The notes under the pieces are model-generated. The model was not told the DNA's origin, did no database searches, and saw only the letters and a list, made by a program, of their open reading frames with translations. Below, piece by piece: positions 7,527-15,273 of a stretch of 15,599 nt of DNA (its first letter is position 1; each line of letters begins with the position of its first letter). A program made the translations under genes and the position numbers. Source of the DNA: Bacteroidia bacterium (GTDB lineage Bacteria > Bacteroidota > Bacteroidia > Bacteroidales > GCA-2748055); assembly GCA_004525825.1 (NCBI GenBank), contig SPBY01000019.1, forward strand, positions 1-15,599, in the 5' to 3' direction.

Positions 7527-7848
7527 GCGATCCTGTTCCCCTTGAGAAGCATACCCCCACTCAAATTATCATGGGTCCTGGGAACAGTGGAACCAGGTCT
7601 GGCTGAAAAACTCCAATCAGTCTTCTCCTGGGAGTCTAAATGTATATCTACATACATAATTACATGCATATCCAAATCATTTACTTCTGTATTTCAGCAA
7701 TATAAATATATATATATGGTGTTTTTTACTCCCATATATTTTAAGTTCTTTCTCAATGTTAGAAAATTGTTGATTCAATATGTGTGTGGGAAGGCACTTT
7801 ATGTCGCGCTTTGGTTAATTTTAGCCAAACCAAATCAATCGACTACAG
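7527..7848. other. Non-coding gap with inverted repeats between flippase and small RHH gene
   Basis: No convincing gene lies in these 322 bases; open frames on both strands are short, overlap each other and lack recognisable sequence. The first third is mixed in composition and the rest strongly AT-rich, including an alternating AT run near 7703-7718. Several inverted repeats are visible: CTGTTCCC at 7533-7540 with GGGAACAG at 7580-7587, which could form a long-range stem after the flippase stop; CCTGG and CCAGG at about 7577-7594, overlapping it; and ATGTAT at 7640-7645 with ATACAT at 7652-7657. The region must contain the flippase 3' end and the promoter of the small gene downstream, but no exact TAnnTTTG element is seen. 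Confidence 0.5.
7810..7834 (+). promoter_or_regulatory. Inverted repeat just upstream of the small RHH gene, possible operator
   Basis: TTTGGTT at 7810-7816 is the exact reverse complement of AACCAAA at 7828-7834, separated by 11 bases. It ends 14 bases before the GTG start of the ribbon-helix-helix-like gene. Small RHH regulators commonly bind repeats at their own promoter, so an operator is the first guess. A leader-RNA hairpin masking the start region is the alternative. Confidence 0.3.
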
Positions 7849-8073
7849 GTGGATCAGAACAACAGCGAGAAACTGCGCAGAACCAAAAGAACCTCCATTC
7901 TATTTAACCAGCGAGAGCAGGAGGCCTTAAACCTCTATTGTGAGAAGTATAAAATAAAGAATAAATCCAAGTTCATGAGAGAAATTATCATGACAGAGAT
8001 TCTTAAGAAGTTTGACGAAGACTATCCCACCCTGTTTGAGTTCGAAAAGCCCAACCTCTTTTATGTCGGCTAA
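7849..8073 (+). CDS. Small ribbon-helix-helix-like conserved protein
   Basis: This 74-residue basic protein looks like a ribbon-helix-helix DNA-binding domain. RTKRTSILFNQRE (about 11-23) would be the beta strand and entry to helix A, QEALNLYCEKYKI continues helix A, and NKSKFMREIIMTEILKKF (38-55) is helix B after the typical N-x-S turn. An acidic and aromatic tail (DEDYPTLFEFEKPNLFYVG) follows. I have the impression that similar short proteins occur widely in Bacteroidota, but no function is known to me. The start is taken as GTG at 7849: a stop lies at 7822-7824 and there is no ATG before the conserved part. It stands alone on the plus strand, convergent with the DUF4837 gene, with a possible operator just upstream. 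A DNA-binding role is inferred from the fold pattern only. Confidence 0.7.
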   Translation: MDQNNSEKLRRTKRTSILFNQREQEALNLYCEKYKIKNKSKFMREIIMTEILKKFDEDYPTLFEFEKPNLFYVG

Positions 8074-8139
8074 GCCGGGTACAAAGATTGAACCATAAAC
8101 CACCTCTCCACCACTCTAAGAGAAGAGTACAGAAATAAG

Positions 8140-8168
8140 TTGTCCGGGTCCATTCGGCAACCGGACAA
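8140..8168. terminator. Candidate bidirectional terminator between convergent genes
   Basis: TTGTCCGG at 8140-8147 pairs perfectly with CCGGACAA at 8161-8168 across a 13-base loop. It lies in the 116-base gap between the plus-strand RHH-like gene and the minus-strand DUF4837 gene, where both transcripts must end. The bases following the stem are only moderately T-rich in each direction (GAATGTTCTT on plus, CTTATTTCTG on minus), so it is not a textbook intrinsic terminator. Confidence 0.5.
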
Positions 8169-8189
8169 GAATGTTCTTATGGAGTAATC

Positions 8190-9230
8190 TTAGATGATCT
8201 CGAGCGAGTAGATAATGGCTTCCATCTGCTTCATTTTGATCCGCTTTTTCTGGTTGGGATGGTATACATAGCCATCCACGGTCACAATGCGATTTCGTTG
8301 GGCATCATAGACTGAATGACTTATGAAAGGTCCTCCCATAAAGCCATTCTCAAGATCCCATAAGCCCCTCAGTTCAATAATCTTCACGTTGTTAACCTCA
8401 AGATCGTATGCAATCGGCTCGTACAGCTTTGATATGGTCATGTAAGAATTCTCACGAGGCCCTTGAACATACATCTTTGTAAAGGTGTTCCGTTTTTCAA
8501 TGATGTTGGCCGTATTAAGGTCCTGGGGACCCTCGGCCGGATAGTCATACACCTGAATCACCTGAGAAAGATCGGGGGCCTCGATGGAGACGGAGGTGTA
8601 TTCCTCCTTACTAAAATCCATGTTGTAACCCCTGGGAATGGCAAGCCTTACCTGATGGTGCAACGCAATCTCCTTCTGAATGGCAGGATCCTTGGAATCC
8701 CGATAGTTCTTTATTAACCTGTTACGGTCGTACTGGACCAGGAACTGCTGGATACGATCTTCATTTTCGCTGATCAGCTCCATCAATTCTTTGCCTGTAG
8801 GTGCTTCCAGCTGCACCATGATTTGCGGTTTTGCCCATACAATTTCCCTGAAACGGATCCTGGGTTCCAGTCCCGATTCAATCTTGGTCAATACAATGGA
8901 ACGATGGAACTGATAAATTCCGTCGAAGGAAGCTGCAGAGACCTGCAGTACATCAAACAAAGGCTCCGACTGGGGAAGACCAGGAATCTCCTCCTTCAGT
9001 ATATCCTGCAAAAGCTGTCCAGTTGAATTTTCCCAGTTGAGCTGATCCATGACCACCAGCACCTCAGCGGCACCCCCGGAAATGTTGGGCATGATCCTTC
9101 CTGCGGCTCCGCCCTGTTGATTCACCGTATCACACGATGTAAGCACCAGCAAGAAACTTGCAAAGACAAAAAAACCTGTCCGCAAAAGCAAACAGGCCTT
9201 AAAGTTCTTCAGGACATTAATCCTTGCCAT
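8190..9230 (-). CDS. DUF4837 family lipoprotein
   Basis: This 346-residue protein belongs, by recognisable sequence, to the DUF4837 family of Bacteroidota. It has a lipoprotein signal: a basic N-terminus, a hydrophobic stretch (about 18-30), and a lipobox ending LTSC with lipidated Cys33. The mature protein opens with a Gly-rich linker, then SGGAAEVLVVMDQLNWE (about 51-67), the family's opening segment. No enzymatic motif is visible and the role is unknown. Lipidation implies an envelope location, though which membrane and which face cannot be told. The start overlaps the 3' end of tatA by 14 bases, which points to translational coupling and possibly a functional link. It is the last gene of the six-gene run, ahead of a hairpin terminator candidate. 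Confidence 0.88.
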   Translation of the reverse strand: MARINVLKNFKACLLLRTGFFVFASFLLVLTSCDTVNQQGGAAGRIMPNISGGAAEVLVVMDQLNWENSTGQLLQDILKEEIPGLPQSEPLFDVLQVSAASFDGIYQFHRSIVLTKIESGLEPRIRFREIVWAKPQIMVQLEAPTGKELMELISENEDRIQQFLVQYDRNRLIKNYRDSKDPAIQKEIALHHQVRLAIPRGYNMDFSKEEYTSVSIEAPDLSQVIQVYDYPAEGPQDLNTANIIEKRNTFTKMYVQGPRENSYMTISKLYEPIAYDLEVNNVKIIELRGLWDLENGFMGGPFISHSVYDAQRNRIVTVDGYVYHPNQKKRIKMKQMEAIIYSLEII

Positions 9231-9441
9231 CTTTGATTTTCTTTTTGTCTACTGTGTCATCCACAATGTCATCGTCGGCATCTTCAGAGGTGGCCTTTTT
9301 GAATTCCCTCATGCCCTGCCCCACACCGCGCATAAGCTCGGGGATCTTACGACCGCCAAAAAGCAGCAAAACCAGCAGAACAACTACTACAATTTGCCAC
9401 ACCCCTATTGCAAGAGTTATAAAAGCTTCCATTTTTATCAT
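9217..9441 (-). CDS. tatA: Sec-independent translocase subunit TatA/TatE
   Basis: This 74-residue protein is a TatA-type subunit, which multimerises in the inner membrane to let folded proteins with twin-arginine signals pass. One membrane helix (about 12-28) is followed by the hinge FGGRKIPELMRGVGQGMREFKKA (starting at residue 28), with the Phe-Gly pair that is conserved and needed for transport in characterised TatA proteins. The tail is short and acidic (DADDDIVDD), closer to TatA/E than to TatB in length. Starts at 9441 and at 9432 (Met4) are both possible; the latter gives the more usual short N-terminus. It lies 28 bases after rseP and overlaps the DUF4837 gene. No tatC is in the window. 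Confidence 0.94.
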   Translation of the reverse strand: MIKMEAFITLAIGVWQIVVVVLLVLLLFGGRKIPELMRGVGQGMREFKKATSEDADDDIVDDTVDKKKIKDGKD

Positions 9442-9469
9442 TTATTAAGTTAGTACTACAAAAATCGTT

Positions 9470-10789
9470 CTATTTTTTAAATAATCCAATGATATCATTC
9501 AGATTGGCGTAAAGCAGCAGACTTAACAGGAGTACCATTCCGACAATCTGGGCGTACTCCAGAAATTTATCGCCTGGCTTCCGCCCGGTGATAATTTCAA
9601 ACATCAGGAACATCACATGTCCGCCATCCAATGCAGGAATAGGTAATACATTCATGATGGCCAGGATGATGGAGAGAAAGGCCGTCATGTTCCAGAACCG
9701 TTCCCAGTCCCAGGTGGAGGGAAATATGCTTCCTATCTTAATAAATCCTCCAAGCTCTTCATAGGCTTTGGTTTCGGGCTTGAAAAGCATTTTTAACTGC
9801 TTGAGATAAGATCCGGTAATATCGAATCCCCGGTTTATCCCGGCAGGTATGGATTGTAAGAATGAGTACTTAACCACTATAGTTTCAAAAAAGTCGGTGT
9901 ATATCTTTCTTGAAAAACCAAAAAAACCGTTCTCATCCGTGGAAGCCGTGGTCTGGATAGTATCTGTTCCCCGCAGTACAGTCAGGTCAAAAGTACTGTT
10001 CGCCTCACTCCTGGTCAGCCCCACAAACTCATCATAGAATTCAATGGGTGTTCCATTGACTCCTATGATTCGGTCGTTTATCTCAATGCCTGCCTTGATC
10101 ATGTTTCCATCTTTGAGGAGTCCCTCCACCTCACAGGGGACCCGCGGAAACAAGCCATACTTCAGCTTCAATAATTTCGAAGTATGTCCCTCGGGTACAT
10201 GGACATCCATCTGGCTGCCACCACGTTCCACCTGGATGACCTGGGTTGCGTTTACCACGATATCGTGATGAATGGCTACCCAGCGATCTACCTCTTTGCC
10301 ATCCAGAGCCAGGATTTTATCTCCATTCATGAGTCCCAGATCCAATAACTCCTGCTCGAACTCATACCCCCACACAATCCGGTCCACCGGCACATACTCC
10401 TCACCCCATTTGAAAAATACCAGTATATATATAAGGAGCGCCAGCAGGAAATTCACGATGACCCCTCCCAGCATGATCAACAACCTTTGCCATGCCTTTT
10501 TGGATCTGAATTCATGGGGTTGGGGTGGTTTTTTCATCTGCTCACGGTCCATGGACTCGTCGATCATTCCACTGATCTTCACATATCCTCCCAGGGGGAG
10601 CCAGCCTATCCCGTACTCGGTATCCCCTATCTTCTTGCGGAAGAGGGAGAAACCTGCATCAAAGAAGAGGTAAAACTTTTCCACCCTGACTTTAAATATC
10701 CTTGCAAGGACAAAGTGACCCATTTCGTGAAGTACTATCAGGATGGATAGACTTACCAGAAGCTGGGCTATTTTAACTACTACATCCAT
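9470..10789 (-). CDS. rseP: Site-2 intramembrane metalloprotease RseP
   Basis: This 439-residue membrane protease cuts substrates within the membrane: anti-sigma factors, and in characterised bacteria also leftover signal peptides. The zinc motif HEMGH (His21, Glu22, His25) lies in the first helix, and the third zinc ligand is in NVLPIPALDGGHVMF with Asp388, the LDG motif. Between them is a periplasmic segment holding two PDZ-like regions (about 130-210 and 215-300); the second includes IEINDRIIGVNGTPI. Three to four membrane helices are seen, in the usual order, and the length matches the family. It starts 2 bases after the dxr stop, so the two genes are almost certainly co-transcribed, a common dxr-rseP arrangement. 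No anti-sigma or sigma factor gene is nearby. Confidence 0.95.
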   Translation of the reverse strand: MDVVVKIAQLLVSLSILIVLHEMGHFVLARIFKVRVEKFYLFFDAGFSLFRKKIGDTEYGIGWLPLGGYVKISGMIDESMDREQMKKPPQPHEFRSKKAWQRLLIMLGGVIVNFLLALLIYILVFFKWGEEYVPVDRIVWGYEFEQELLDLGLMNGDKILALDGKEVDRWVAIHHDIVVNATQVIQVERGGSQMDVHVPEGHTSKLLKLKYGLFPRVPCEVEGLLKDGNMIKAGIEINDRIIGVNGTPIEFYDEFVGLTRSEANSTFDLTVLRGTDTIQTTASTDENGFFGFSRKIYTDFFETIVVKYSFLQSIPAGINRGFDITGSYLKQLKMLFKPETKAYEELGGFIKIGSIFPSTWDWERFWNMTAFLSIILAIMNVLPIPALDGGHVMFLMFEIITGRKPGDKFLEYAQIVGMVLLLSLLLYANLNDIIGLFKK

Positions 10790-10791
10790 TC

Positions 10792-11943
10792 TTATAATAT
10801 TAGTTCTTTAGCAAGCTGCCTGGCCAGCAGGTCAGTATTATAATAATCTTCAAGTCCGGGAGCCTTGATGAAAGTTGACTTTACCAGTGTATTTTCAATC
10901 ACATCCGGAATCTCAAGGAATCCAATTTTCTCTTTCAGGAAGGCGTCCACTGCAAGCTCGTTGGCCGCATTCAAAATACAGGGCCAGTTACCTCCCTTTC
11001 TAAGCGCCTCATAAGAGAGTGCAAGGTTACGAAAAATTTTTGTATCCGGCTGCTCAAAGGTCAACTTAGGATACTTCAAAAAATCGAATCTTTCAAAGTC
11101 GGAATCAATACGATCAGGATAAGTCAAGGCATACTGTATGGGGAGTCGCATATCGGGTAGGCCCATTTGTGCTTTAATGGATCCGTCTGCAAACTGGACC
11201 ATGGAGTGAATTATAGACTGCGGATGGACCACCACTTCAATGTGGTCGGCTCCTGCACCAAACAACCACCTGGCCTCTATGACTTCAAGTCCCTTGTTCA
11301 TCATGGTGGCTGAATCGATGGTGATCTTAGGCCCCATGCACCAGTTAGGATGACGCAATGCATCCTCCGGAGTCACTTTTTCCAGCTGCGCGGCGGTCAT
11401 TCCCCGGAAGGGTCCGCCTGAGGCCGTGAGGATGATTTTCTCTATCTTGTTGTTTCCTTCTCCTGCCAGGCACTGATAAATGGCTGAATGCTCCGAATCC
11501 ACCGGAATAATGGCTACCCGCTTACCGGCTGCCTCCTTCATGATCAGCTCTCCCGCCACTACAAGGGTTTCCTTATTGGCCAGAGCAATGTCCTTGCCAG
11601 CCCTGATGGCCTCGATGGTAGGCTTCAATCCGCTGAATCCTACCATGGCGGTAAGCACCATATCCACCGAACCTGAACCAGCGATCTGAGCAATGGCATC
11701 AGCTCCACAGTATACTTTGATGGGATGACTTTCAAGGGCTGTCTTCACCTTTTGGTAATGTTGCTCATTTCCGATAACCACCATGTTGGGCAGGTAGCGG
11801 ATGCTTTGTTCAATGAGCAAATCTGCATTGTTCAGAGCAGAAAGAACCTCAACTTCAAATTTATCGGGGTGACTGGAAATGACTTCAAGAGCCTGGGTGC
11901 CGATTGATCCGGTGGAGCCAAGTATGGCAATTCTTTTCTGCAT
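10792..11943 (-). CDS. dxr: 1-deoxy-D-xylulose-5-phosphate reductoisomerase
   Basis: This 383-residue cytoplasmic enzyme converts DXP to 2-C-methyl-D-erythritol 4-phosphate with NADPH, the first committed step of the MEP isoprenoid pathway. The dinucleotide-binding motif is GSTGSIG (9-15). NKETLVVAGE (123-132) follows, then the metal site Asp149 and Glu151 in VDSEHSAIYQ with Glu220 in MMNKGLE. The flexible substrate loop is HPNWCMGPKITIDSATM (198-214). All key residues expected for E. coli-type Dxr are present and the length is typical. It has 3 bases to the M23 gene upstream and 2 to rseP downstream. Isoprenoids made from its product include undecaprenyl phosphate and quinones, which connects it to both the envelope and the respiratory genes here. 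Confidence 0.97.
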   Translation of the reverse strand: MQKRIAILGSTGSIGTQALEVISSHPDKFEVEVLSALNNADLLIEQSIRYLPNMVVIGNEQHYQKVKTALESHPIKVYCGADAIAQIAGSGSVDMVLTAMVGFSGLKPTIEAIRAGKDIALANKETLVVAGELIMKEAAGKRVAIIPVDSEHSAIYQCLAGEGNNKIEKIILTASGGPFRGMTAAQLEKVTPEDALRHPNWCMGPKITIDSATMMNKGLEVIEARWLFGAGADHIEVVVHPQSIIHSMVQFADGSIKAQMGLPDMRLPIQYALTYPDRIDSDFERFDFLKYPKLTFEQPDTKIFRNLALSYEALRKGGNWPCILNAANELAVDAFLKEKIGFLEIPDVIENTLVKSTFIKAPGLEDYYNTDLLARQLAKELIL

Positions 11944-11946
11944 TTG

Positions 11947-12810
11947 CTAAAAAACGATATAGTCGGCCGGGTCGAGGGGAACACGATCGTGCCACAATTC
12001 AAAATGGAGATGTGGACCGCTGGTAAATTCTCCTGAATTGCCTACGATAGCGATGGCATCACCTGCTGACACCTTCTCTCCCACTTCTTTAAAAAGGGTG
12101 GCATTGTGCTTGTATACAGATATCAACTCGTTATCGTGCTGTAGTTGAATCACATATCCGGTTTCAAGGGTCCATGTGGACATGGTAACTGTTCCGTCCA
12201 GTGCAGCTTTAACCACCTCATTGGGAGCCGCCACCACGTCGGTTCCAAAATGACCGTCGGAGGTACTAAACGAACGGGTAATCATGCCCTTTACCGGTGT
12301 GAAGAAATGCATTTCGTATAAATTCCTGTTCACCTGCGATTCGTCCAGCACACTCAGCCTGAACTGCTCCTCAGCCTCCACCTGCCGTCGTAACAGGGAA
12401 TCGTTAGTGGAGCGAAGAAAGTTGATATTGCGCGAATCGGCCATCCCGGTGGTATCGTTCAGAAAGAGCTCCGGAACTTCTCCTGAGATGATCCGTTTCA
12501 GATTGTCGAAATACTGATCCCTGATAGCCTGTTCATATTCCAGTGAATCGAGCTTCATGGCATTGGTGCGGATGTGCTGACGCATGACCGCATCGGGATA
12601 TCCGGGAATTAACTCCCGTATATTGGTGTAAGCAATCAGGGAATAAGTAATGGCTATCAGGAGGATTAACACAATTCCTACCAGGGCAATCAGGTTTAAT
12701 CGTGTCAGCCTCATATTACCCACCTCTTCGAATGTATCCTCATTCAAAAGGACCATCCGGTACTTATGGGTCAGCTTATGAAAAAGCTTCCTGGGTATTT
12801 TTTCTGACAT
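11947..12810 (-). CDS. M23 family metallopeptidase, membrane-anchored
   Basis: This 287-residue protein has a short cytoplasmic N-terminus, one membrane helix (about 38-60), a linker region with coiled-coil-like charged segments (about 75-165) and a C-terminal LytM/M23 domain (about 170-287). The zinc and catalytic residues are intact: His187 and Asp191 in GHFGTD, His235 in VYKHN, and HLH with His267 and His269 in GPHLHFELW. It should therefore be able to cut peptidoglycan cross-bridges in the periplasm, unlike LytM factors with degenerate sites; activity itself is inferred. It lies 18 bases downstream of the GIY-YIG-like gene and 3 bases before dxr. The linker-plus-M23 layout also resembles divisome or elongasome regulators. 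Confidence 0.93.
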   Translation of the reverse strand: MSEKIPRKLFHKLTHKYRMVLLNEDTFEEVGNMRLTRLNLIALVGIVLILLIAITYSLIAYTNIRELIPGYPDAVMRQHIRTNAMKLDSLEYEQAIRDQYFDNLKRIISGEVPELFLNDTTGMADSRNINFLRSTNDSLLRRQVEAEEQFRLSVLDESQVNRNLYEMHFFTPVKGMITRSFSTSDGHFGTDVVAAPNEVVKAALDGTVTMSTWTLETGYVIQLQHDNELISVYKHNATLFKEVGEKVSAGDAIAIVGNSGEFTSGPHLHFELWHDRVPLDPADYIVF

Positions 12811-12828
12811 GCCACAAAGATAGCACCT

Positions 12829-13092
12829 TTAGCGGAAATCGAACATGGGAAGAATTTCCCTGCGGATATAATCCTGACCAATCTGCTGCTTCAGGAATCC
12901 GTCTCTGACCATGGCCTCATCTTCGGCGACAAACAACTCCATATGAACCAGGGTCCATGGTCTGAACTCGTACAATAGATTATCGGTCTCCATCACATTC
13001 ATGGTGATCATATAATCGGTCAGGCTGGTGGTATAGCCAACAAAAATCTTGTCGTGCAGATAAGAATAGAGAACAAAAACTTTATAACTCAT
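12829..13092 (-). CDS. GIY-YIG-like domain protein, probably degenerate
   Basis: This 87-residue protein begins YKVFVLYSYLHDKIFVGYTTSL, which matches the two-strand opening of GIY-YIG domains with VLY (7-9) for GIY and VGY (18-20) for YIG. Small single-domain GIY-YIG proteins are common in Bacteroidota. Two catalytic positions look altered. The arginine expected in the first helix, a few residues after YIG, is absent (the spacing points to Tyr27), and the metal-binding Glu of the later helix appears to be Asp64 in AMVRDGFLKQQ. A nuclease role is thus doubtful, and a structural or nucleic-acid-binding role is possible. It leads a six-gene run, with M23 18 bases downstream, and the 119-base gap upstream is the likely promoter region. 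Confidence 0.75.
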   Translation of the reverse strand: MSYKVFVLYSYLHDKIFVGYTTSLTDYMITMNVMETDNLLYEFRPWTLVHMELFVAEDEAMVRDGFLKQQIGQDYIRREILPMFDFR

Positions 13093-13211
13093 ATGCGTCC
13101 CCGATGATATAGGTTAATACAAAGTACGTGAAAAATGATAAAAAGTTTCCTCCTATGGAAATATTCTGTTCTTTAGCTTATGAAATTGCTTGAGTAAATC
13201 CGCCAGCTGTG
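13093..13211 (-). promoter_or_regulatory. Intergenic region ahead of the six-gene envelope run
   Basis: These 119 bases separate the cytochrome stop from the GIY-YIG-like ATG. On the minus strand TACTTTG (13120-13126) resembles the TAnnTTTG element but has one base too few, and no TTG at the right distance was found. No clear terminator hairpin for the cytochrome gene is visible. A promoter here is expected from position, since all six downstream genes are packed within 28 bases of each other. Confidence 0.25.
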
Positions 13212-15266
13212 CTAATACTTGATCCGTATGCGTTGATTGGATCGAAGGTATGCTACCAGGTCGATCCTCTCCTTCCCTGAAAGTACGGGATACTGCTCCA
13301 TGCCATAGCCCCATGAAGGCATGGCAGTTCCGGCTCTTCCCAGGGTAATGGTAGCCAGCAGATATCCATTGGAAGCTGCACTCAAAAACTCCTGGTTATT
13401 GAGGGCAGGTGCCTTCTGTCCCTCACCCGACTTCCCATGACATTCCGCACATCGCTGATCAAACAATAGCCTTCCAGCTTCGCTGTCCCCCGGATTGCTG
13501 CCCTGGTAAATATAGCTCAGCTTTCCTTTGGCCGACTCCCTCATAAAAGCAATGATATTGCTAATATCTCCAGGCTCCAGCTTCTCCTGGTTATATACAT
13601 CGGACGACCAACCGAACATGGCCGTATGTACCCTCCCTTTTGCAATGGTTTCATACAGGAACCTGTCGTTGGCAGCTTCAAGAAAATCCTTATTGATGAT
13701 GGCCGGACCCGTCTCACCCTCCCCGAATTCGCCATGACACCTGGAACAAAGGAAATGATAGCTCATGGCACCCTGCTCCAGGTCCGCCTCGGGCAGTTCC
13801 AGGGATGAGGTAAGAGGGGGAGCATTTCTCCACGATGAAAGGAGGACCACCAGGTCGGCCAGCTGATCATCCTCAAGTTGGGACCAGCCCGGCATTGCTG
13901 TATTTTCCCGTCCATTCAACAGGGTCCGGATCAAAAAATCATTCCCCGCCCGGGAGAGCAAACCTTCCTGGTTCAAAGCCACAGCCACATCTCCATTTCC
14001 CTCTTCACCGTGACAGGTCTGGCAATAGCGCTTAAATAGCAGCATGCCTTCCCCGGCATCCGCTCCACGCAGGGGGAGTTCCCTGGACTCTGTGTTTCCC
14101 ACAATCCCCTTCAAATAAGAAGTGATTTGGTCCAGTTCCTCTGCTTTCATCCCGGAAATGCGGCTCGTCCAGCTTCCCATCTGTCGAAGGCTTCGTCCCT
14201 TCTCCAGTGTAAAGCGAATGTAGTCCCTGGAAGCGACTCTCAGGAAATCGGGATTGCCAATGGCCGGAATCCCAGTAAGAAAGTCTTCATAGCCTTTACC
14301 TTCCCCTGTTTTTCCGTGACAGGCTGAGCAGAGATAGGAATAGCCCTTGTCCCCTTCCATGAACTCCCGTTTTCCCTTGAACTCGTTCAGGGTAGCCATG
14401 GAGAAATATTCAAAGGGAATCTCGGGTTTTTCCAGACCCATTACAAAAGTCGCCAGTGCATTTAACTCACTCTCTTCCAAACTGATCCTTAACATTTGCG
14501 ACCCTGGTGAAACCATCTCAGGATCACGAAAGTGTTCCTTCAGCCAGTTGGATATGGACTGTTCTCCGCTGATGTTCTGAAAGCTGTACTCGTGTTTGGT
14601 TTTTTCTCCCTGTTCGGTAAGATCGGGCCCCAGGATCCCGCCCACTCCCCTGGCCTGGTGACAACCCAGGCAGCCTTCGGTGGCAAAAATGGTTTTTCCG
14701 GACAGGAATACCTCCATTCCATCCCTGGCTCGGGATGAGTCTATGTCCATACTCTCCTCTGCCTCATCGGAAAACACAGCCAGGTGACACTTACCGCAGG
14801 AGGACTGTATGTAGGGTTGTTCCAGAAGCGGGAAGGGCCAGTGTGTTTCGGGCAGTCTCCCAAAGGCTTCCACCCGGGACAGGGCACCGGGTTGGCCCCC
14901 GTGACAGATGGTGCAGCCATAGTCCTGCACCGGATGGTCCTCCATAAAAGTTCCCGGGTGACTGGCATGGGGTTGGGGCATCCCTTCCATTTTGGGGTTC
15001 TCCAGACCGTGGTGACAGGAGATGCACCGGTCGGTCCGTTTGAATTGGGGCAGTTCCACCTGAAAAATTCCACGCTCAAACTCATCCATTTGCTTGCCGT
15101 CTTCAGAACTTTGTTCTCTGAGGATCCTGGCATACTCCTTCTGAACGGTCCGCCATTCCTTGCCGAAGCCTTCCCTGATCCAGGCACCGAACAAAAGCAG
15201 CAACAACAGGGCTGCTCCGATCAGCACCAGCCATTGTACCCTGTATGTGTATCTCTGCTCGTTCAT
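13212..15266 (-). CDS. Octaheme c-type cytochrome, membrane-anchored
   Basis: This 684-residue protein has one N-terminal membrane helix (about 12-30) and then eight CXXCH haem motifs, at residues 81, 118, 157, 199, 313, 415, 507 and 606. The first three form a compact triheme region rich in His (HASHPG, EDHPVQDYGCTICHGG). The fourth sits in a mono-haem domain with a likely Met ligand in GSQML. The last four are tandem class-I-like modules of roughly 95 residues, each CHG-x2-G-x-G then Asn-x2-FL and, about 45 residues after the CXXCH, GR followed by M-x-x-W (Met363, 458, 550, 649 as likely axial ligands). It would sit on the periplasmic face and pass electrons from a membrane quinol complex to an acceptor; which one is unknown. 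The ATG is 7 bases after the upstream membrane-protein stop, so they form one unit. Confidence 0.92.
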   Translation of the reverse strand: MNEQRYTYRVQWLVLIGAALLLLLLFGAWIREGFGKEWRTVQKEYARILREQSSEDGKQMDEFERGIFQVELPQFKRTDRCISCHHGLENPKMEGMPQPHASHPGTFMEDHPVQDYGCTICHGGQPGALSRVEAFGRLPETHWPFPLLEQPYIQSSCGKCHLAVFSDEAEESMDIDSSRARDGMEVFLSGKTIFATEGCLGCHQARGVGGILGPDLTEQGEKTKHEYSFQNISGEQSISNWLKEHFRDPEMVSPGSQMLRISLEESELNALATFVMGLEKPEIPFEYFSMATLNEFKGKREFMEGDKGYSYLCSACHGKTGEGKGYEDFLTGIPAIGNPDFLRVASRDYIRFTLEKGRSLRQMGSWTSRISGMKAEELDQITSYLKGIVGNTESRELPLRGADAGEGMLLFKRYCQTCHGEEGNGDVAVALNQEGLLSRAGNDFLIRTLLNGRENTAMPGWSQLEDDQLADLVVLLSSWRNAPPLTSSLELPEADLEQGAMSYHFLCSRCHGEFGEGETGPAIINKDFLEAANDRFLYETIAKGRVHTAMFGWSSDVYNQEKLEPGDISNIIAFMRESAKGKLSYIYQGSNPGDSEAGRLLFDQRCAECHGKSGEGQKAPALNNQEFLSAASNGYLLATITLGRAGTAMPSWGYGMEQYPVLSGKERIDLVAYLRSNQRIRIKY

Positions 15267-15273
15267 CGCTTCA

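Noticed and set aside
7400..7675. Minus-strand open frame of 91 codons
   Set aside because: Half of it is antisense to the flippase gene, and the other half covers the inverted-repeat gap. There is no recognisable motif.
7700..7720. Alternating AT run as a possible replication origin or microsatellite
   Set aside because: The run is short, with no DnaA boxes or dnaA-type genes nearby.
7542..7907. Plus-strand open frame of 121 codons starting with TTG
   Set aside because: It crosses AT-rich repeats and overlaps the RHH-like gene in another frame. Composition is irregular and no family is recognised.
12815..12822. Exact TAnnTTTG match (TATCTTTG, minus strand) just before the M23 gene
   Set aside because: It is only 4 bases from the ATG and has no TTG -33 element at the right distance. 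It would need a leaderless transcript inside a packed operon, so a chance match is more likely.
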